64,000 nucleotides of DNA, from positions 130,318,196-130,382,195 of the forward strand of contig CM035412.1 in assembly GCA_020310875.1 (NCBI GenBank). The letters are read 5' to 3'. Below, one piece after another: positions 1 through 10,560 of the stretch. Every line of letters starts with the position of its first letter. Positions within the stretch are counted from its first letter, which is position 1. Made by a program: the position numbers and the translations under genes. The notes under the pieces were generated by a model. It was not told the origin of the DNA and ran no database searches. It was given only the letters and a program-made list of their open reading frames with translations. The DNA is from Ceratopteris richardii (Eukaryota > Streptophyta > Polypodiopsida > Polypodiales > Pteridaceae).

Positions 1-1988
1 CCATGTTCAGGAGATTGCATGTAGTAAGCCTGGGGACTATCAACATGTGTAGAATCGAAGCTATGGTCACTGGGATCACTTTCTGAAAGCACTGGTGTTA
101 CAGGGACTATAGCTCTATTCAGGTTTTCTTCTGCAGCAGCATACTTTACCGGAATCACATTAGCTGGAGCAGGGGGTTGTTGTGCTAGCACAGGTTGGGG
201 TCTCAGTTGGGCCTGATATTGCGGTTGGTAGTTTTGCTGAGGCCTAGTATACTGCTGAGGTGGGTACTGGTTCTGGTATCTTCCTTGTTGAGGGTATGGT
301 TGTGGGTACGTGTGCCTAACGGTTTGCTTATTGTAGGGGCAATCTTGTGCGGTGTGATTGGTGTACCTCCGGTCTATGGTGCAGTACTGGCTACTAGGAT
401 TTACTTGGGGTTGAGCCATAATGGGACATACATTCGCCATGTGGTCGCCACCACAAGTATAACATCTTTTCACAGGGGCAAACCTTGGGATCTGTTTACT
501 AGTGACACCTAATTTCTGAGCTACTTTCTCTGCAAGTTCCTCAATTGATGTGGATTGTGTGGAAGAGAGGCTAGAGGCACTATCTGAATCTTTGTATATT
601 TTGGATAGCTCTAACTCCTCCCCAAGGTTATCCTCAATGTCAATACACATGCGTACACACTCTTCTATGGTCCTAGGGTCCTTCAGATACACATATGACC
701 TCAATTTGGTACTTAGCAATCCATCCAAGAATAAAGCCACTTGCTTAGCTGGCGTGGGTAGCTCAGGGGCAGGGCATCTCTCCAAGTATTGCCTAAATCT
801 TCTTCCAGCAAGTCTCACGGTCTCTTGAGGGGTTTGCTTGAAGCTGTGAATCAGCGAGGAAGTGTTATGTCTTATGCCACTTTTAGAGAATTCGATAATG
901 AATGCCTCTAGAAGTTGGTCTATGCTCCTGAACTGCCTCTCGTTTAGTGGCTGAAACCATGTCAGGGCAGTGTTCCTAAGGGTTAAACCAAAGGCATTGT
1001 ATTGCGTGAACAGATCTTCCACTTGTTCAGCTCTCAAGACTTGCCTAAACTCAGCCACATGATCGTATGGATCTCCAGTGCCATCGAAGTAGTTCTTCAT
1101 GGACTTAACTAGCTGAGTCGGTCTCAGAGTCCTTGTGTGCTCTCTAGGTCGTGGTAGAGGGAACTTATCCACATTTCTTTGATTCCTGGGAGCTCTAAGT
1201 ACCTCAGGTTCTACTCTGTTTGTTTCCGTCCTCGTTCTTTCTCTGCCCCCTGGGTTGGCAAAGCTTACTTCTGGCCTATCTCTACTTCTGTCTCTTTGAG
1301 TTCCATGAGCTTGGGATGTTCCAGCTCCAGGGTGACCATAGGACACCTTCGATCTTGGTTGGGGGAAAACGAATTCACCCTTCCAAGTGTAAGCATGTCT
1401 ATCATGTTCTGTAACCACAAAGATCCTCTCTGAAGCGTGATCTAAGTAGGTCACTCTGCCTGGGCTATCTCGATCCTTAAACTCATAGATTATGATTGTT
1501 CCTATATCATTTGGCCGATCAGATTTATACCTCCAAAAGGCTTCGTCAGTCTCTCGATTGAGGAGCAAATCTATGCTCTTATTATCCTGGGGAATCCACT
1601 CTGGTGTGATAATCCTAGTGAGAACCGATTTGCCTCGAGGGGTTCTAGGTTCTGTACCCATGTTTCCTTGCTCTAGGTCACCTAAGTCCGCTTCTGGGAT
1701 CACATTTCCAAATTCGTCCGTCCTATCTGGGTGACTGGTGACTACGTATATGGTTCCTTCTTTGTCCAAGTATGCTCTGTTTTCAAACTTGACAGTTGGG
1801 TGCTCTAATCCTATGGATTGGTCAGGGTTTTTAACATGGACCACAGATCTTCCTAGGCCGTCCTCATAGATGCTAGCACCTAATCGGTTGGTCCTAAGGT
1901 ATTCCAGCTGCGTCTTGTACGTGCCTTCTACCCTGTGCAAGTATGGCACTCCTGAACTTCCCGTAGGTCGGTCCATGCCTTGAGACAT
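1..1988 (-). CDS. Gag polyprotein of a Ty3/gypsy-type element (3' end outside the window)
   Basis: On the minus strand an ATG at 1988 opens a frame with no stop through to base 1, so at least 662 codons are visible. Gag forms the cytoplasmic particle in which the element RNA is reverse transcribed. Residues about 1-300 are charged and not recognised. Residues about 310-405 match the retrotransposon gag domain: a conserved Trp near residue 344 follows a hydrophobic FGLTL segment, then a helical region rich in Phe and Arg. A perfect CX2CX3HX4C zinc knuckle starts at residue 509 (CYTCGGDHMANVC). A second, degenerate one starts at residue 536 and lacks its second Cys. A Gln/Tyr/Pro-rich linker follows. 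Protease and pol would lie to the left of the window. The open frame marks a young copy. The start is chosen as the first in-frame ATG after the leader; a second Met is four codons downstream. Confidence 0.88.
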   Translation of the reverse strand, partial: MSQGMDRPTGSSGVPYLHRVEGTYKTQLEYLRTNRLGASIYEDGLGRSVVHVKNPDQSIGLEHPTVKFENRAYLDKEGTIYVVTSHPDRTDEFGNVIPEADLGDLEQGNMGTEPRTPRGKSVLTRIITPEWIPQDNKSIDLLLNRETDEAFWRYKSDRPNDIGTIIIYEFKDRDSPGRVTYLDHASERIFVVTEHDRHAYTWKGEFVFPQPRSKVSYGHPGAGTSQAHGTQRDRSRDRPEVSFANPGGRERTRTETNRVEPEVLRAPRNQRNVDKFPLPRPREHTRTLRPTQLVKSMKNYFDGTGDPYDHVAEFRQVLRAEQVEDLFTQYNAFGLTLRNTALTWFQPLNERQFRSIDQLLEAFIIEFSKSGIRHNTSSLIHSFKQTPQETVRLAGRRFRQYLERCPAPELPTPAKQVALFLDGLLSTKLRSYVYLKDPRTIEECVRMCIDIEDNLGEELELSKIYKDSDSASSLSSTQSTSIEELAEKVAQKLGVTSKQIPRFAPVKRCYTCGGDHMANVCPIMAQPQVNPSSQYCTIDRRYTNHTAQDCPYNKQTVRHTYPQPYPQQGRYQNQYPPQQYTRPQQNYQPQYQAQLRPQPVLAQQPPAPANVIPVKYAAAEENLNRAIVPVTPVLSESDPSDHSFDSTHVDSPQAYYMQSPEH

Positions 1989-2987
1989 CTCTGATTCACT
2001 AGTCTCAGAGCTAGGGTAGTATGAGTGGTGGCTCAACTACTGGGCCCAAGACCTAGCAGTGTGGTTGACACTAGCCTCTGAAGACCTAAGACTTTGTCTA
2101 TCTCTCCCTAGATGTCGCCCTGATCTAAGGTTCATAAGCCTAATTGAATAGCCCAATTTTGCCCAAGTACAACCTCGTTGCTGAGTTCTTTTGTATCAGT
2201 CACTTGATTCTTTTTTAGTCGATTATCGTGTTTATGCTCTAGTCAGAAATCACGTCGTCAGGAATATTTGAGTTAATTTTTCGCACTATAAGTTGATCGT
2301 TCCACGTTAGATTCTTTCCTTTAAGGTTATCGCATCACGAAGAGATTATGTTTAATCTTGAACTTGAGTGCATAGGTAGTCTTCAACTTGATTGATGCCT
2401 ATCGTTGCCCTGACTTACTCCTATCACTAGTCGTTCTTAGCCTAAGCTAGGAATTGACAGCGGGGGTTGAAAGTTTCCAACCTTTTGTTTCCTGCTTGGT
2501 TGCCCTTGAATGCCCAGGAAGTGTGTTCCCAAGCTTGCACTTACACTTGCTTAGAACGCCTTTCGATGCTCTCAATAGATCTGTAAGAGTTCCAAAGTTA
2601 GCTTTAAGATTTAAATTCCAAAGACAGAACCAATGATTCTCATTCCTGTAGCACAAATACTAATTTGCATAGTGATTTTTAGGAAAACAATTCTTAAGAC
2701 CCCTGACTTTGATCCCCCTGGGTATGGTCAACTTCAAAATACCATAGCTGAAAATCAACGAGCTTTCCAACAAGACCTAGAGCTCAAAAAATGGATTTCG
2801 TATGAAAAAGTTATGACCGTTCAGGGTTCTAGGGTTAAGACAGGGTTCAAACAGGATCACTGTGCAACAGGTTTTCCCCAAGTTGTTTTCCTATGGCCTC
2901 CTTATGTGCTCTAGAGTAAAAGGTTCATGCCCAAAATTAGCCAAACTCTTCAATTTAAAAACCCTAAAAAATTGGCTAAAATTGGTT

Positions 2988-3375
2988 GTCAATCGCGATG
3001 GACAGGGCAGTCAATCGCGATGGACAGGAGTCGATCGCGACGGACAGGTGTCGATCGGGACGAACAGGTGTCGATCGCGACAGATGGGTATCGATCGCGA
3101 TGGATGGGTGTCGATCGCGACGGGCAGGCAGTCAATCGCGACGGACAGGTGTCGATCGCGACGGATGGGTGTCGATCGCGACGGACAGGCAGTCAATCGC
3201 GACGAACAGGTGTCGATCGCGACCGACAGGTGTCGATCGCGACCGACAGGCAGTCAATCGCGACGGACAGGCAGTCAATCGCGACGGATAGGCAGTCGAT
3301 TGCGACAGACAGGCAGTCAATCGCGACGGACAGGCAGTCAATCGCAACGGATAGAGCTGTCAATCGCGATGGATT
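2988..3375. repeat. Tandem array of 20-22 bp CpG-rich units
   Basis: About 19 units follow the pattern GTC(A/G)ATCGCGA(C/T)GGACAGG followed by T or CA. Units end in GGT or GGCA, giving 20 or 21-22 bp lengths. Each carries the nested palindromic cores CGATCG and/or TCGCGA, which are conspicuous in otherwise AT-rich DNA. Variation between units is mostly C/T and G/A. The array lies in the transcribed leader of the gypsy element. Confidence 0.9.
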
Positions 3376-3471
3376 GAAATTTTGCAAATTTTTCAAAAAT
3401 TTTTGTGGAAATGTGGTGTGCAGGGTCTCTAGTCCACTGTGGTGCACTCAGATTTACCAAAAGGTGAAAAT

Positions 3472-3495
3472 TTCTGTCAATCGCGATTGACAGAA
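3472..3495. repeat. Perfect 24-bp palindrome related to the array unit
   Basis: The sequence is its own reverse complement over 24 bases, with core TGTCAATCGCGATTGACA. Each half matches the start of the array unit (TGTCAATCGCGA), so it looks like two units joined head to head, about 100 bp beyond the end of the array. Confidence 0.9.
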
Positions 3496-3830
3496 GTCGG
3501 CGACTGCGAGACAGTTCTGCACATTTTCGTACCTGCGCGACGTGCTGGAGGGGATGATGATGCTGCAAGAAACTCCAAAAGCATGTAGAAAATAGCACAC
3601 AATAGTTCGCTCTCTCGCTCTCTCTCACAAGTGAAATGAGGGAAATGAAAGGAGGAAGGGGATATAGTAAAAAACTGAAATTTTTGCGATGATGGAGATG
3701 GAGGTGGGAGATGGTGATGATGATGATGGTGATGAGGTAAGGAAAAGAAAAAAAAGGAAAAGTGAAGAAGTTACCTACAACGCCAACGTCCCAAATCTAC
3801 GTCTTACCATCACACGCTCGTCCTCAAAGC

Positions 3831-3852
3831 TCGATCCCTGGCAACCGTGCCA
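3831..3852 (-). promoter_or_regulatory. Primer-binding site, tRNA-Asp type
   Basis: Plus-strand TCGATCCCTGGCAACCGTGCCA resembles the 3' end of plant tRNA-Asp including the CCA, with three differences from the sequence I recall. The minus-strand element would use this tRNA to prime reverse transcription. It lies 8 bp inside the proposed LTR edge at 3861, the normal arrangement. Confidence 0.75.
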
Positions 3853-3860
3853 AAATTTGG

Positions 3861-4495
3861 TGTAGCTCAGTGATGAGTAGCACCTCCTTTAATGTCAATC
3901 CGGGAAGACGTGAGGATGGTATGAAGACCTCGAGCAAGTGGAGGCACAAGTGCATGAGTGAGAAGCACACAAACATGCACACACATACACACACATGCGC
4001 ACACACGGCAAGACAAAGAGTGAGAAGCAATGGAGTTCTTAGATTACTTTTCAAAAAGCTCTTACAAGTTCATTTCAATTACAATCTAACCTCAAAAATG
4101 AGCTCTCTAGCTCTATTTATAGTTTTTGACTAGGTTTTGGCCTTGTCCAGACCTGGTGTCCGGCCTAGTTAAAAATTAGGTTCCAAGGCCAATTTGAGGG
4201 CTTAAACGGAGTCTAAAAAATACGAAAATTGATATGTAGGTACTTCTAAGGCTCCTCAAGCTCAAGGACTCCTTGGCTTGCACAAAATGGAGCTACAAAA
4301 ATATGAAATGGTATTTACAATGATTGTTAGTGATAAGAATCACTGTTATAAAGATGTTGATTTGGAAAAATTTGAAGGGCCTATCTGCCAGATTTGCGTC
4401 GACTGCTTTGTCTACTCAATCCTTCACCTCGCTCTGACTCTCTCCGCTGGCTTCCTTGTCTAGTCAGTCCTTGGGTGCCCATACTGCTCTCAACA
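3861..4495 (-). repeat. 5' LTR of the left-edge gypsy element
   Basis: A 635-bp segment begins TGTAG and ends CAACA. It lies between the tRNA-Asp primer site and a sharp resumption of copia M1 sequence at 4496 (CTCAAGTTTGGGC, also present in copy Q2). A TATA box on the minus strand lies inside. The second LTR is outside the window, so the edges rest on the junction and terminal dinucleotides only. An AC-rich run (3970-4005) lies in its R/U5 part. CTCAA at 4496-4500 is the expected target duplication. Confidence 0.7.
4111..4122 (-). promoter_or_regulatory. TATA box of the gypsy LTR
   Basis: The minus strand reads CTATAAATAGAG, close to the ideal plant TATA element, about 370 bp from the LTR outer end. 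Transcription would start near 4080 and run toward gag. Confidence 0.7.
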
Positions 4496-6076
4496 CTCAA
4501 GTTTGGGCAAAGAGGACACCATTTCAGATTTCTGTAGGCATAGCAAACTAGCAAAATTCAGATGACCAAAGCATGCATGCCAAAGCTTTGCATCTGACAT
4601 AGCCTAAGAATCATGTACTACACATGCTAAATCATTTAAAAATCTTTCATAGTCTATGAGCTTATATAGCCCACGACATAAAATTCCAAAAGCAATACAC
4701 ACATCGCCATTTGACAGATCATGAACTTTACATCTGACATCGATAAATTTCAAAACCAAGCCAATCTTGGCTAATAAAGAAATTGATAACATATTTTTCT
4801 TGATCCCTGGCACAAACAAAGCATCTAACAAAGTGAAATAACTACAATTAGCAGCAGCCAAAATGATCTTACCAACTCCCATAACAGGATAAGAGGAGTT
4901 GTTGGCGCATGTAAAAATATTCCATGTAGGGGCAGGCTCCAATGAAGAGAAGAAACTACGCTGCAAGGTAATATGTTTGGTCGCCCCACTGTCAAAGTAC
5001 CAAACATCTGAGTCTACTGCAGAAATGCACTGCTCATGAGAAGATGGGTCAAAACTGCAAACAATAGTAAACACCCATTCTTCTTCCTACACAAGATTAG
5101 CAGACTCTATTTTTGGTGTAGAGGCCTCTACAACAACCATTCTAGCCTCTTTCTTCTTTGTGGCTTTAGCATCCAATTTTGGACAGTTCTTTATGATATG
5201 ATCATTTCCTTTACAGTACTTGCAAAACGATTTCTTCCTTTCTGATTTCTTTTCATCTTTGCCTTCCCTCTTCGATTGTGCAGAATTAGCATATTTTTGC
5301 TTACTAATTGAAGAGCTCCATTTTCCTTTGCCCTTCTGACTAGCCAAGAAAGCTTGATCTGCAACACGCATAATGGACCTGTTCTGCCTGGACAGATCTT
5401 CCTGCAACAGAACAGAGACTAAATCCTCAAATGACAATGCATTTGGATTGCCTTTCATCATCAATCGAAGAGTAGAAGCAAAACTCTGATATGAATCATG
5501 AAGACCATTCAAAATAGTCTGCACAAGTGAGCTATCAGGTATAACCTCATCATCAGAAATCAATTGTTCCTTCAAGTCTTTGATCTTTGTTACAAAATTG
5601 TCCATAGAATGACCTTCATTCATTTGCTCACTCTCCAACTGTTTTTGGAGGTAAGAAACACGAGCCTCATTCCTAGCTTGGTACAATGTGGTAAGTGTAT
5701 CTCGAGCATCCTTAGTTGGTTTGCAAGAGCGAATGTGAGGAATAATGGCACGTTTGATAGACAAAGCTATCAATGCATGTGCCTGGGCATCTCGTCCATC
5801 CCAACGAAATTGCTCTGCAGTAGGTGAAGCAAAAATTACAGCACGAACAGGAATATGCAGACTATCATCATCTTCAACACCTTCTGCATCAGCTTCAGTA
5901 CCTACAGTTGTAACGCTTGTAGGTGTGATAAGCCGTTTTTCAACACCCTGCACAATGTTCCACAGTCCTTTTGCAACCAATACATGTCGCATCATATAAG
6001 CCCACAACGGGTAGTTGGTACCATCCAACTTATCCTCAACAGCCAACATATGAAATACATCACTGCTTTCAACCAT
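4496..6076 (-). pseudogene. Copia F1 copy M1: gag and protease, cut by the gypsy insertion
   Basis: From an ATG at 6076 one frame runs to the gypsy junction at 4496. Residues 1-200 are a copia-type gag (N-terminal motif KLDGTNYPLWAYMM). A CX2CX4HX4C zinc knuckle (CKYCKGNDHIIKNC) follows, then the protease motif DSGAT near 4980, then the start of the region before integrase. Two stops interrupt the frame: TAG at 5087-5089 and TAG at 4604-4606. At both places copies Q1 and Q2 have CAG (Gln), so these are C-to-T changes. There is no frameshift. The rest of pol would lie left of the window, beyond the gypsy element inserted here. Confidence 0.9.
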
Positions 6077-6412
6077 GGCCGGTGACTAAAATACCTTGAT
6101 GCAGAAAATTGACTCTATCTCAAAAAGTTGAACTGCCCCGACGAATTCTGCTAAACCAAGCATACTTCGAGACGCTTATACTAGCGAACTGAAACTCGTA
6201 TATACCTTTGGCACAAAAAGACAAAATAGCCTACACAAGCGCTGCAATAGTGCATTTGAAGGTCGAAACGAGCTCAGATCGCAATTTCAGCACCTGTTTT
6301 GATCTCAAAAACACGCTGAGTATGCTCACCGAAATTCGTGCGATTCTGAGACTGCAACCAGAGAGGTGTCAACGACGCCCCAAATGAAGTGGCGACCTGC
6401 TCTGATACCAAC
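6077..6412 (-). other. Leader and primer-binding site of copia M1
   Basis: The untranslated leader matches the leaders of copies Q1 (54940-55290) and Q2 (54222-54576). GCTCTGATACCA at 6399-6410 is the reverse complement of the initiator tRNA-Met primer site TGGTATCAGAGC, placed 2 bp from the LTR as in the other copies. Confidence 0.85.
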
Positions 6413-6630
6413 CATTGGAGTTAGACGTCTACGGAAGCATGCGAACAACACAAGGAAGAAGAAGAAGCTTGGAGCTCAATACACAATACTGAATGAATTA
6501 CCACTAGAATGTACAAAGATAAGTAGTCCGTTAGGGCCATAGGCGTATAACAAGTGGGGGGAAAAACCTCCTAAAGAGGGAAAAAAGTGCACGGGTGGTC
6601 CTAGTGTGTTCACACACATCACTACCTAAA
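6413..6630 (-). repeat. 5' LTR of copia M1, outer end missing
   Basis: Matches the 230-bp F1 LTR of copies Q1 and Q2 from its inner edge (CATTGGAG for TGTTGGAG) to CTACCTAAAT. The outermost eleven or so bases (ATATATCAACA) are absent. The LTR runs directly into plus-strand reverse transcriptase sequence of another F1 copy. Confidence 0.85.
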
Positions 6631-7158
6631 TGGTGACTTACATGAAGTGTATGTATTTCCGCCCGTGGTTTTGTGCACAAAAGGCATGAAAACAAAGTGT
6701 GCAAGTTGAAAAAGGCATTATATGGTTTGAAGCAAGCACCACAAGCTTGGTATGAAAAGATACATGCCTACTTGATTGCACATGGTTTTGAGAAAACTCC
6801 AACTGAGAGCACCTTATATGTTCAGTGTGCAAATGATATGCTTTTGATCTTTGTTGTCTATATTGATGACATGTTGCTCACTAGTTCTAATGAGAAGCAT
6901 ATTGCTGATTTTAAGGTTGATTTGCATGCCTCATTTGAGGTGTAAGATTTGGGGCATTTGTAGCATTTTGACCTTGAAGATTGCAAACCTATTGCCACTC
7001 CTATGGAAACAGGTTTATGGTTGAGTCTTCATGATGTTGGAGATGCATTTAATGTTGTTCTCTATCAGCAGGTTGTTGGATGCTTGATTTACTTATGCAT
7101 TACCCAGCCTGATATTTAGTTTGTTGTCTCTCATATGAGCAGGTTTATGCATTGTCTG
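6628..7158 (+). pseudogene. Copia F1 copy P: reverse transcriptase relic, first part
   Basis: Plus-strand sequence homologous to the Q2 reverse transcriptase, from the NGDLHE motif through LKKALYGLKQAPQAWYEK and the catalytic YIDDMLL near 6860. It has frameshifts, stops, and a deletion of about 95 bp near 6962. It stops at 7158, where element F2 is inserted, and resumes at 16571. Everything 5' of the NGDLHE region is lost at the 6628-6631 junction with M1. Confidence 0.88.
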
Positions 7159-8150
7159 TATTGGAGCAAGAAAATCATCAATGGATGATTACATGAAGTT
7201 TAGGAATAAAGAAATGAAGAAAAGACTCAAGCTCAAAGCATGAAGTCAAGTAAAGAATCAGGAAGAAATGTTCTATACATTTATGTATATTAGTTTTGGA
7301 AAAATACTTAGATGTAGTGATGAGTTCATACTCACATGTATATATATACTTATCTATAGTCGTGACATAGAACAAAGATGAAGAATAGATGTCAGTATAG
7401 TCAATAGAATTTAAGTTTTCTAAGTGATGATGTGTAGAGAATTTTCTCCTAAGATTAGCGACTAGTCTTTCCTAGAATTCTCTCAGCGTGATCATGTGGA
7501 TTAGGAAATCTTTTGTACACATCTAATCCAAAAGCTAATAAAGCTATGACCAAAGTTTGATGATCTAATTTTCTCAGGTTGTGTGTATGGCAAGTAGGAA
7601 CATTCATACGTAGAAGTATGCAAGTGAAGTTCTCATAATCGCGCATTTTGTTGCTCAAGATTTGCTTGGATCTCAGTGCTCAGTGTAAAGTTTTTTATCT
7701 TTGAGCATTCAAAATTTAAGTTAGAAGATAAGGAAGCTTTGGCTAAAAGCATTTAGCAAAAATGGTTAGATTCTAAGAGAAATCAACTTAAGAAGTTGAC
7801 CATGTCAAAGACACCATTTCTGGAAGGTAGTTTCTAACATAGGTTTGATCTAAGTGATCAAATTAGAAATCTAATGGTTCTTTTGAAGACTTAATCATCA
7901 TTATGATTGCACAAAGGTAGTATGAATATGTTTGCATCATTTGAATGATTAAAATCAAAGTCATATGCAGAGATTGAAGTCGATTTCTAAAGTAGACTGT
8001 TGAAGCTGAAGGAAACTTCACAAAGAGAAGTATTTCTTAATGAACTTGAAAGATAATGAAAAGTTTATGTAGAGTTTGATTTATTCTTGATATAGAATAG
8101 TTCTTAAATCAAGATAGATCAGACATTTGGAGAATTAAAGGTCTCAAGAA
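7159..8150 (+). repeat. 5' LTR of F2
   Basis: Near-identical to 15576-16565 along its length, with small indels. It begins TATTGGAGCAAG (TGTTGGAGCAAG in the 3' LTR) and ends CTCAAGAA (CTCCAGCA in the 3' LTR), so both canonical TG...CA ends have mutated in this copy. Confidence 0.93.
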
Positions 8151-8151
8151 G

Positions 8152-8163
8152 TGGTATCAGAGC
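8152..8163 (+). promoter_or_regulatory. Primer-binding site of F2 (initiator tRNA-Met)
   Basis: TGGTATCAGAGC, a perfect match to the common copia primer site, one base after the 5' LTR. Confidence 0.92.
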
Positions 8164-8380
8164 AAAAAGATTAAATTAAGGTGAAGAAGAAGCAAGGAGA
8201 ACCCCGACTATTGCAGATATCAAAGATCTTGTGAATTGAAGGAGCAAAGGGTAAAGTCTAGAAGAAAACCTAAAGAAGAACAAAACACGAGTTCAAAGGA
8301 TCAAGAAGGATTAAAGCTTCATATCAAAGGTACATTATATCACCATAAATCTTAGTAATTGCAGACACAAAAGTCAAGAG

Positions 8381-9285
8381 ATGGGAGAAAGCTTGCAGAT
8401 TGACAAGCTAGATAGAGAGAACTATCCAGCATGGTCCATGAGGATGGAAGCACACCTCATGAGAAAATATTTGATATCATTTATTACAGGAGAAGAAGAA
8501 AAGCCTAAGTTTAAGGATCGAAATGTTCCAACAAGAGAAGAACTTTCAGAATTGAAGAATCGGATGAAGAAAAATGCTCATGCTAGGAGCATCATTTACA
8601 CGGTTGCAAATGATTATCTTCTACCACACATTAGAGGATTAGAAAGTGCACCAGATGTATGGAATGCTTTGGAAGAACATTTCCAAAACACAACCAAATC
8701 GAGGAAGGCTTCACTATGGGCTGAGTTTACAACTTTCAAAAAGAGTTCTCAATCAATCTCTAATTATGTTACAAGAATGAAGGACATTGCAGATAGTTTG
8801 GGAGTAGTAGATGAAGAAATTGAAGAAGAAAAGTTGGTAAGGAAAATACTTACAAGTTTAAGAGGAGATGAAAAGTGGAAGCCTTTCATATTGTCTACAG
8901 AATTATCATTAGATCATTTTACTCCTGATCTTAATCGATTGCTAGGACATATGCTAACATTTGAGTAGGACATTAAAGGAGAGAATGACAAAAGTTCAAG
9001 CCAAACAATGTATTCAAAGTACAAGAAGAAGAATGTTAAAGGCAAGCAAACAAATGATGAAGAAGGATCTTCAAGCCAAGTAAACTTCATGAAAGGGAAG
9101 ATGAATTTTAGAGGTAAAGGTAGAGGAGGTAAGAATAAAGAAAATTCTAAAGCTTGTTGGATTTGCGGAAGAACAAATCATTTGGTAAATGATTGTTGGT
9201 ATAATAATCAAAATGGTGGAATTCATAATCAGAATTTCAGTCCTAGAGGAATCAAAGAGGTAATTTCAGAGGAAGAGGTGGTATA
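8381..9285 (+). pseudogene. F2 gag
   Basis: The ATG at 8381 starts a copia gag: KLDRENYPAWSMRMEAHL near the N-terminus, then the UBN2-type helical region, then a basic linker. A zinc knuckle CWICGRTNHLVNDC (CX2CX4HX4C) lies at about 9154-9195. One TAG stop at 8966-8968 interrupts the frame, where Gln would fit the context. A one-base deletion near 9250 shifts the Gly/Arg-rich tail that follows the knuckle. Gag would package the element RNA. Confidence 0.87.
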
Positions 9286-9745
9286 ACTTCCTTTACTAGA
9301 GGAGGAGGAAGGAGTTTTCAAAGTCAACTACAAAAACACCTATTACAATTATGCTTCAGATCAGAAGGAAGACTTGACTCTCATCTTGAATGCAACACAT
9401 GAAGTAATCAATGAAGATCAAATGGTGTTTTATATTGACTCGGGATGTAGCAATCATCTGAGTGGCAACATCTCCTTAATGAGTGATATGGAAGCTAAAG
9501 TGAATGGACATACAATTCAAATAGGAGACAACACAAAACACAAAGTTGAGAGCATTGGATCAGTGAAGACAAAGAGTGGAGGCACACTTCTAAGCAAGGT
9601 ACTTTATGTTCCAACAATTCCTAAAAATCTAATACGTGAAGGGAAATTTTTTGAGAAGGGATATGAAGTCAGATTTACAAGTGATGGTGTTTATGTTGGA
9701 GATCCAAGCCAAGGATATAAAAGCATTGTTAGAGGGAAAAAATAG
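9286..9745 (+). pseudogene. F2 aspartic protease region
   Basis: In the frame ending at 9745 the motif YIDSGCSNHLSG carries the catalytic DSG triad of copia proteases near 9437. The second conserved segment, VLYVPTIPKNL, lies near 9600-9632. The protease would cleave the Gag-Pol polyprotein. It is separated from gag by the frameshift near 9250. Confidence 0.83.
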
Positions 9746-10560
9746 GGAAGATTATTCACTCTCAAAGTCCAAGGTAATGTGGGACATGCATTGTTTACTT
9801 ATGGAAGTCAAAAGATGTCTGAATTGGATCTATGGCACAAGAGGTTAGGACATTTTAATGAAAGGGGAATAAAAGAGATGACAAAGAATGGTGCAATGCT
9901 TGGTCTACCAAATATTGAAGGTCATACAAATGTGAGGCTTGTCAGTTAGGTAAGCTCACAAGAAATCATACAATAAGCAAGGATACAGGTATTCAAATAT
10001 GCTTGAATTGGTTCATAGAGATGTGTGGGGTCCTTCAAAGGACTATAGCATAAATGGATCAAGGTATTATGTGCTACTTGTTGATTATGCAACCAAGTGG
10101 ATTACTTTGTATGTAATAAAGGATAAATATGAAGTGTTTGAGACATTTAACACTACCATGCTTATGCAGAAAGAAATACATGACAAAAGCTCAAGAGATT
10201 GAGATCAGATGGAGGGGGAGAATATTTTTCTAAGTAATTTGATGATTATATGTGGAATGTAGGTATAAAAAGAGAAGTGACTTGCAGGTACTCCCCACAA
10301 CAAAATGGAGTTGCACAAAGAAGATTAGAACTCTTGTAGAGTTTGCAAGATCAATGATGAAGGAAAAGAAGTGTCCTAATTATATGTGCGTAGAAGCAAT
10401 TAATACTACAACTTATCTTTTGAATAGGTTGCCTTGCAAAGCTTTGGAGGGAAGGACTCCTTATGAAGCATGGTGGGGTAAGAAACCTACTCTTGATCTC
10501 TCCAAAATATTTGGATGTTTGGCATATGCGTATGTTCCATCTCAATTGAGACATAGCTAG
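9746..10560 (+). pseudogene. F2 integrase
   Basis: The pre-integrase zinc region is recognisable in two frames: LWHKRLGHFNERG near 9832 and CEACQLGKLTRN near 9930. The catalytic core follows from LVHRDVWGPSKD (10002), through RSDGGGEYF near 10205, to a QQNGVA segment near 10300. The C-terminal part reads LNRLPCKALEGRTPYEAWWG. At least four frame changes or stops make it inactive. Integrase would insert the element cDNA into the genome. Confidence 0.83.

Larger units (their letters stand above)
1989..3830 (-). other. 5' leader of the left-edge gypsy element
   Basis: About 1.8 kb lies between the primer-binding site and the gag ATG. It holds no convincing coding region. It contains the 20-22 bp tandem array at 2988-3375, a 24-bp palindrome at 3472-3495, a short TC-rich run near 3610-3627 and GAT-triplet runs near 3715-3735. 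Apparent open frames inside the array are by-products of its period. Confidence 0.6.

Noticed and set aside
2988..3375. CRISPR-like array
   Set aside because: The repeats are contiguous, with no unique spacers, and the context is a plant retrotransposon leader.
2990..3490. Several overlapping open frames of 60-190 codons on both strands rich in DRDGQ and RSTP repeats
   Set aside because: They are produced by the 20-22 bp tandem array, occur in most frames and lie in a leader; no domain is seen.
4604..5089. TAG codons as programmed readthrough signals, or U-to-C RNA editing restoring CAG
   Set aside because: Stops lie at different places in different copies and other copies have CAG. Known stop-repairing U-to-C editing in some plants is organellar, while these are nuclear transposons.
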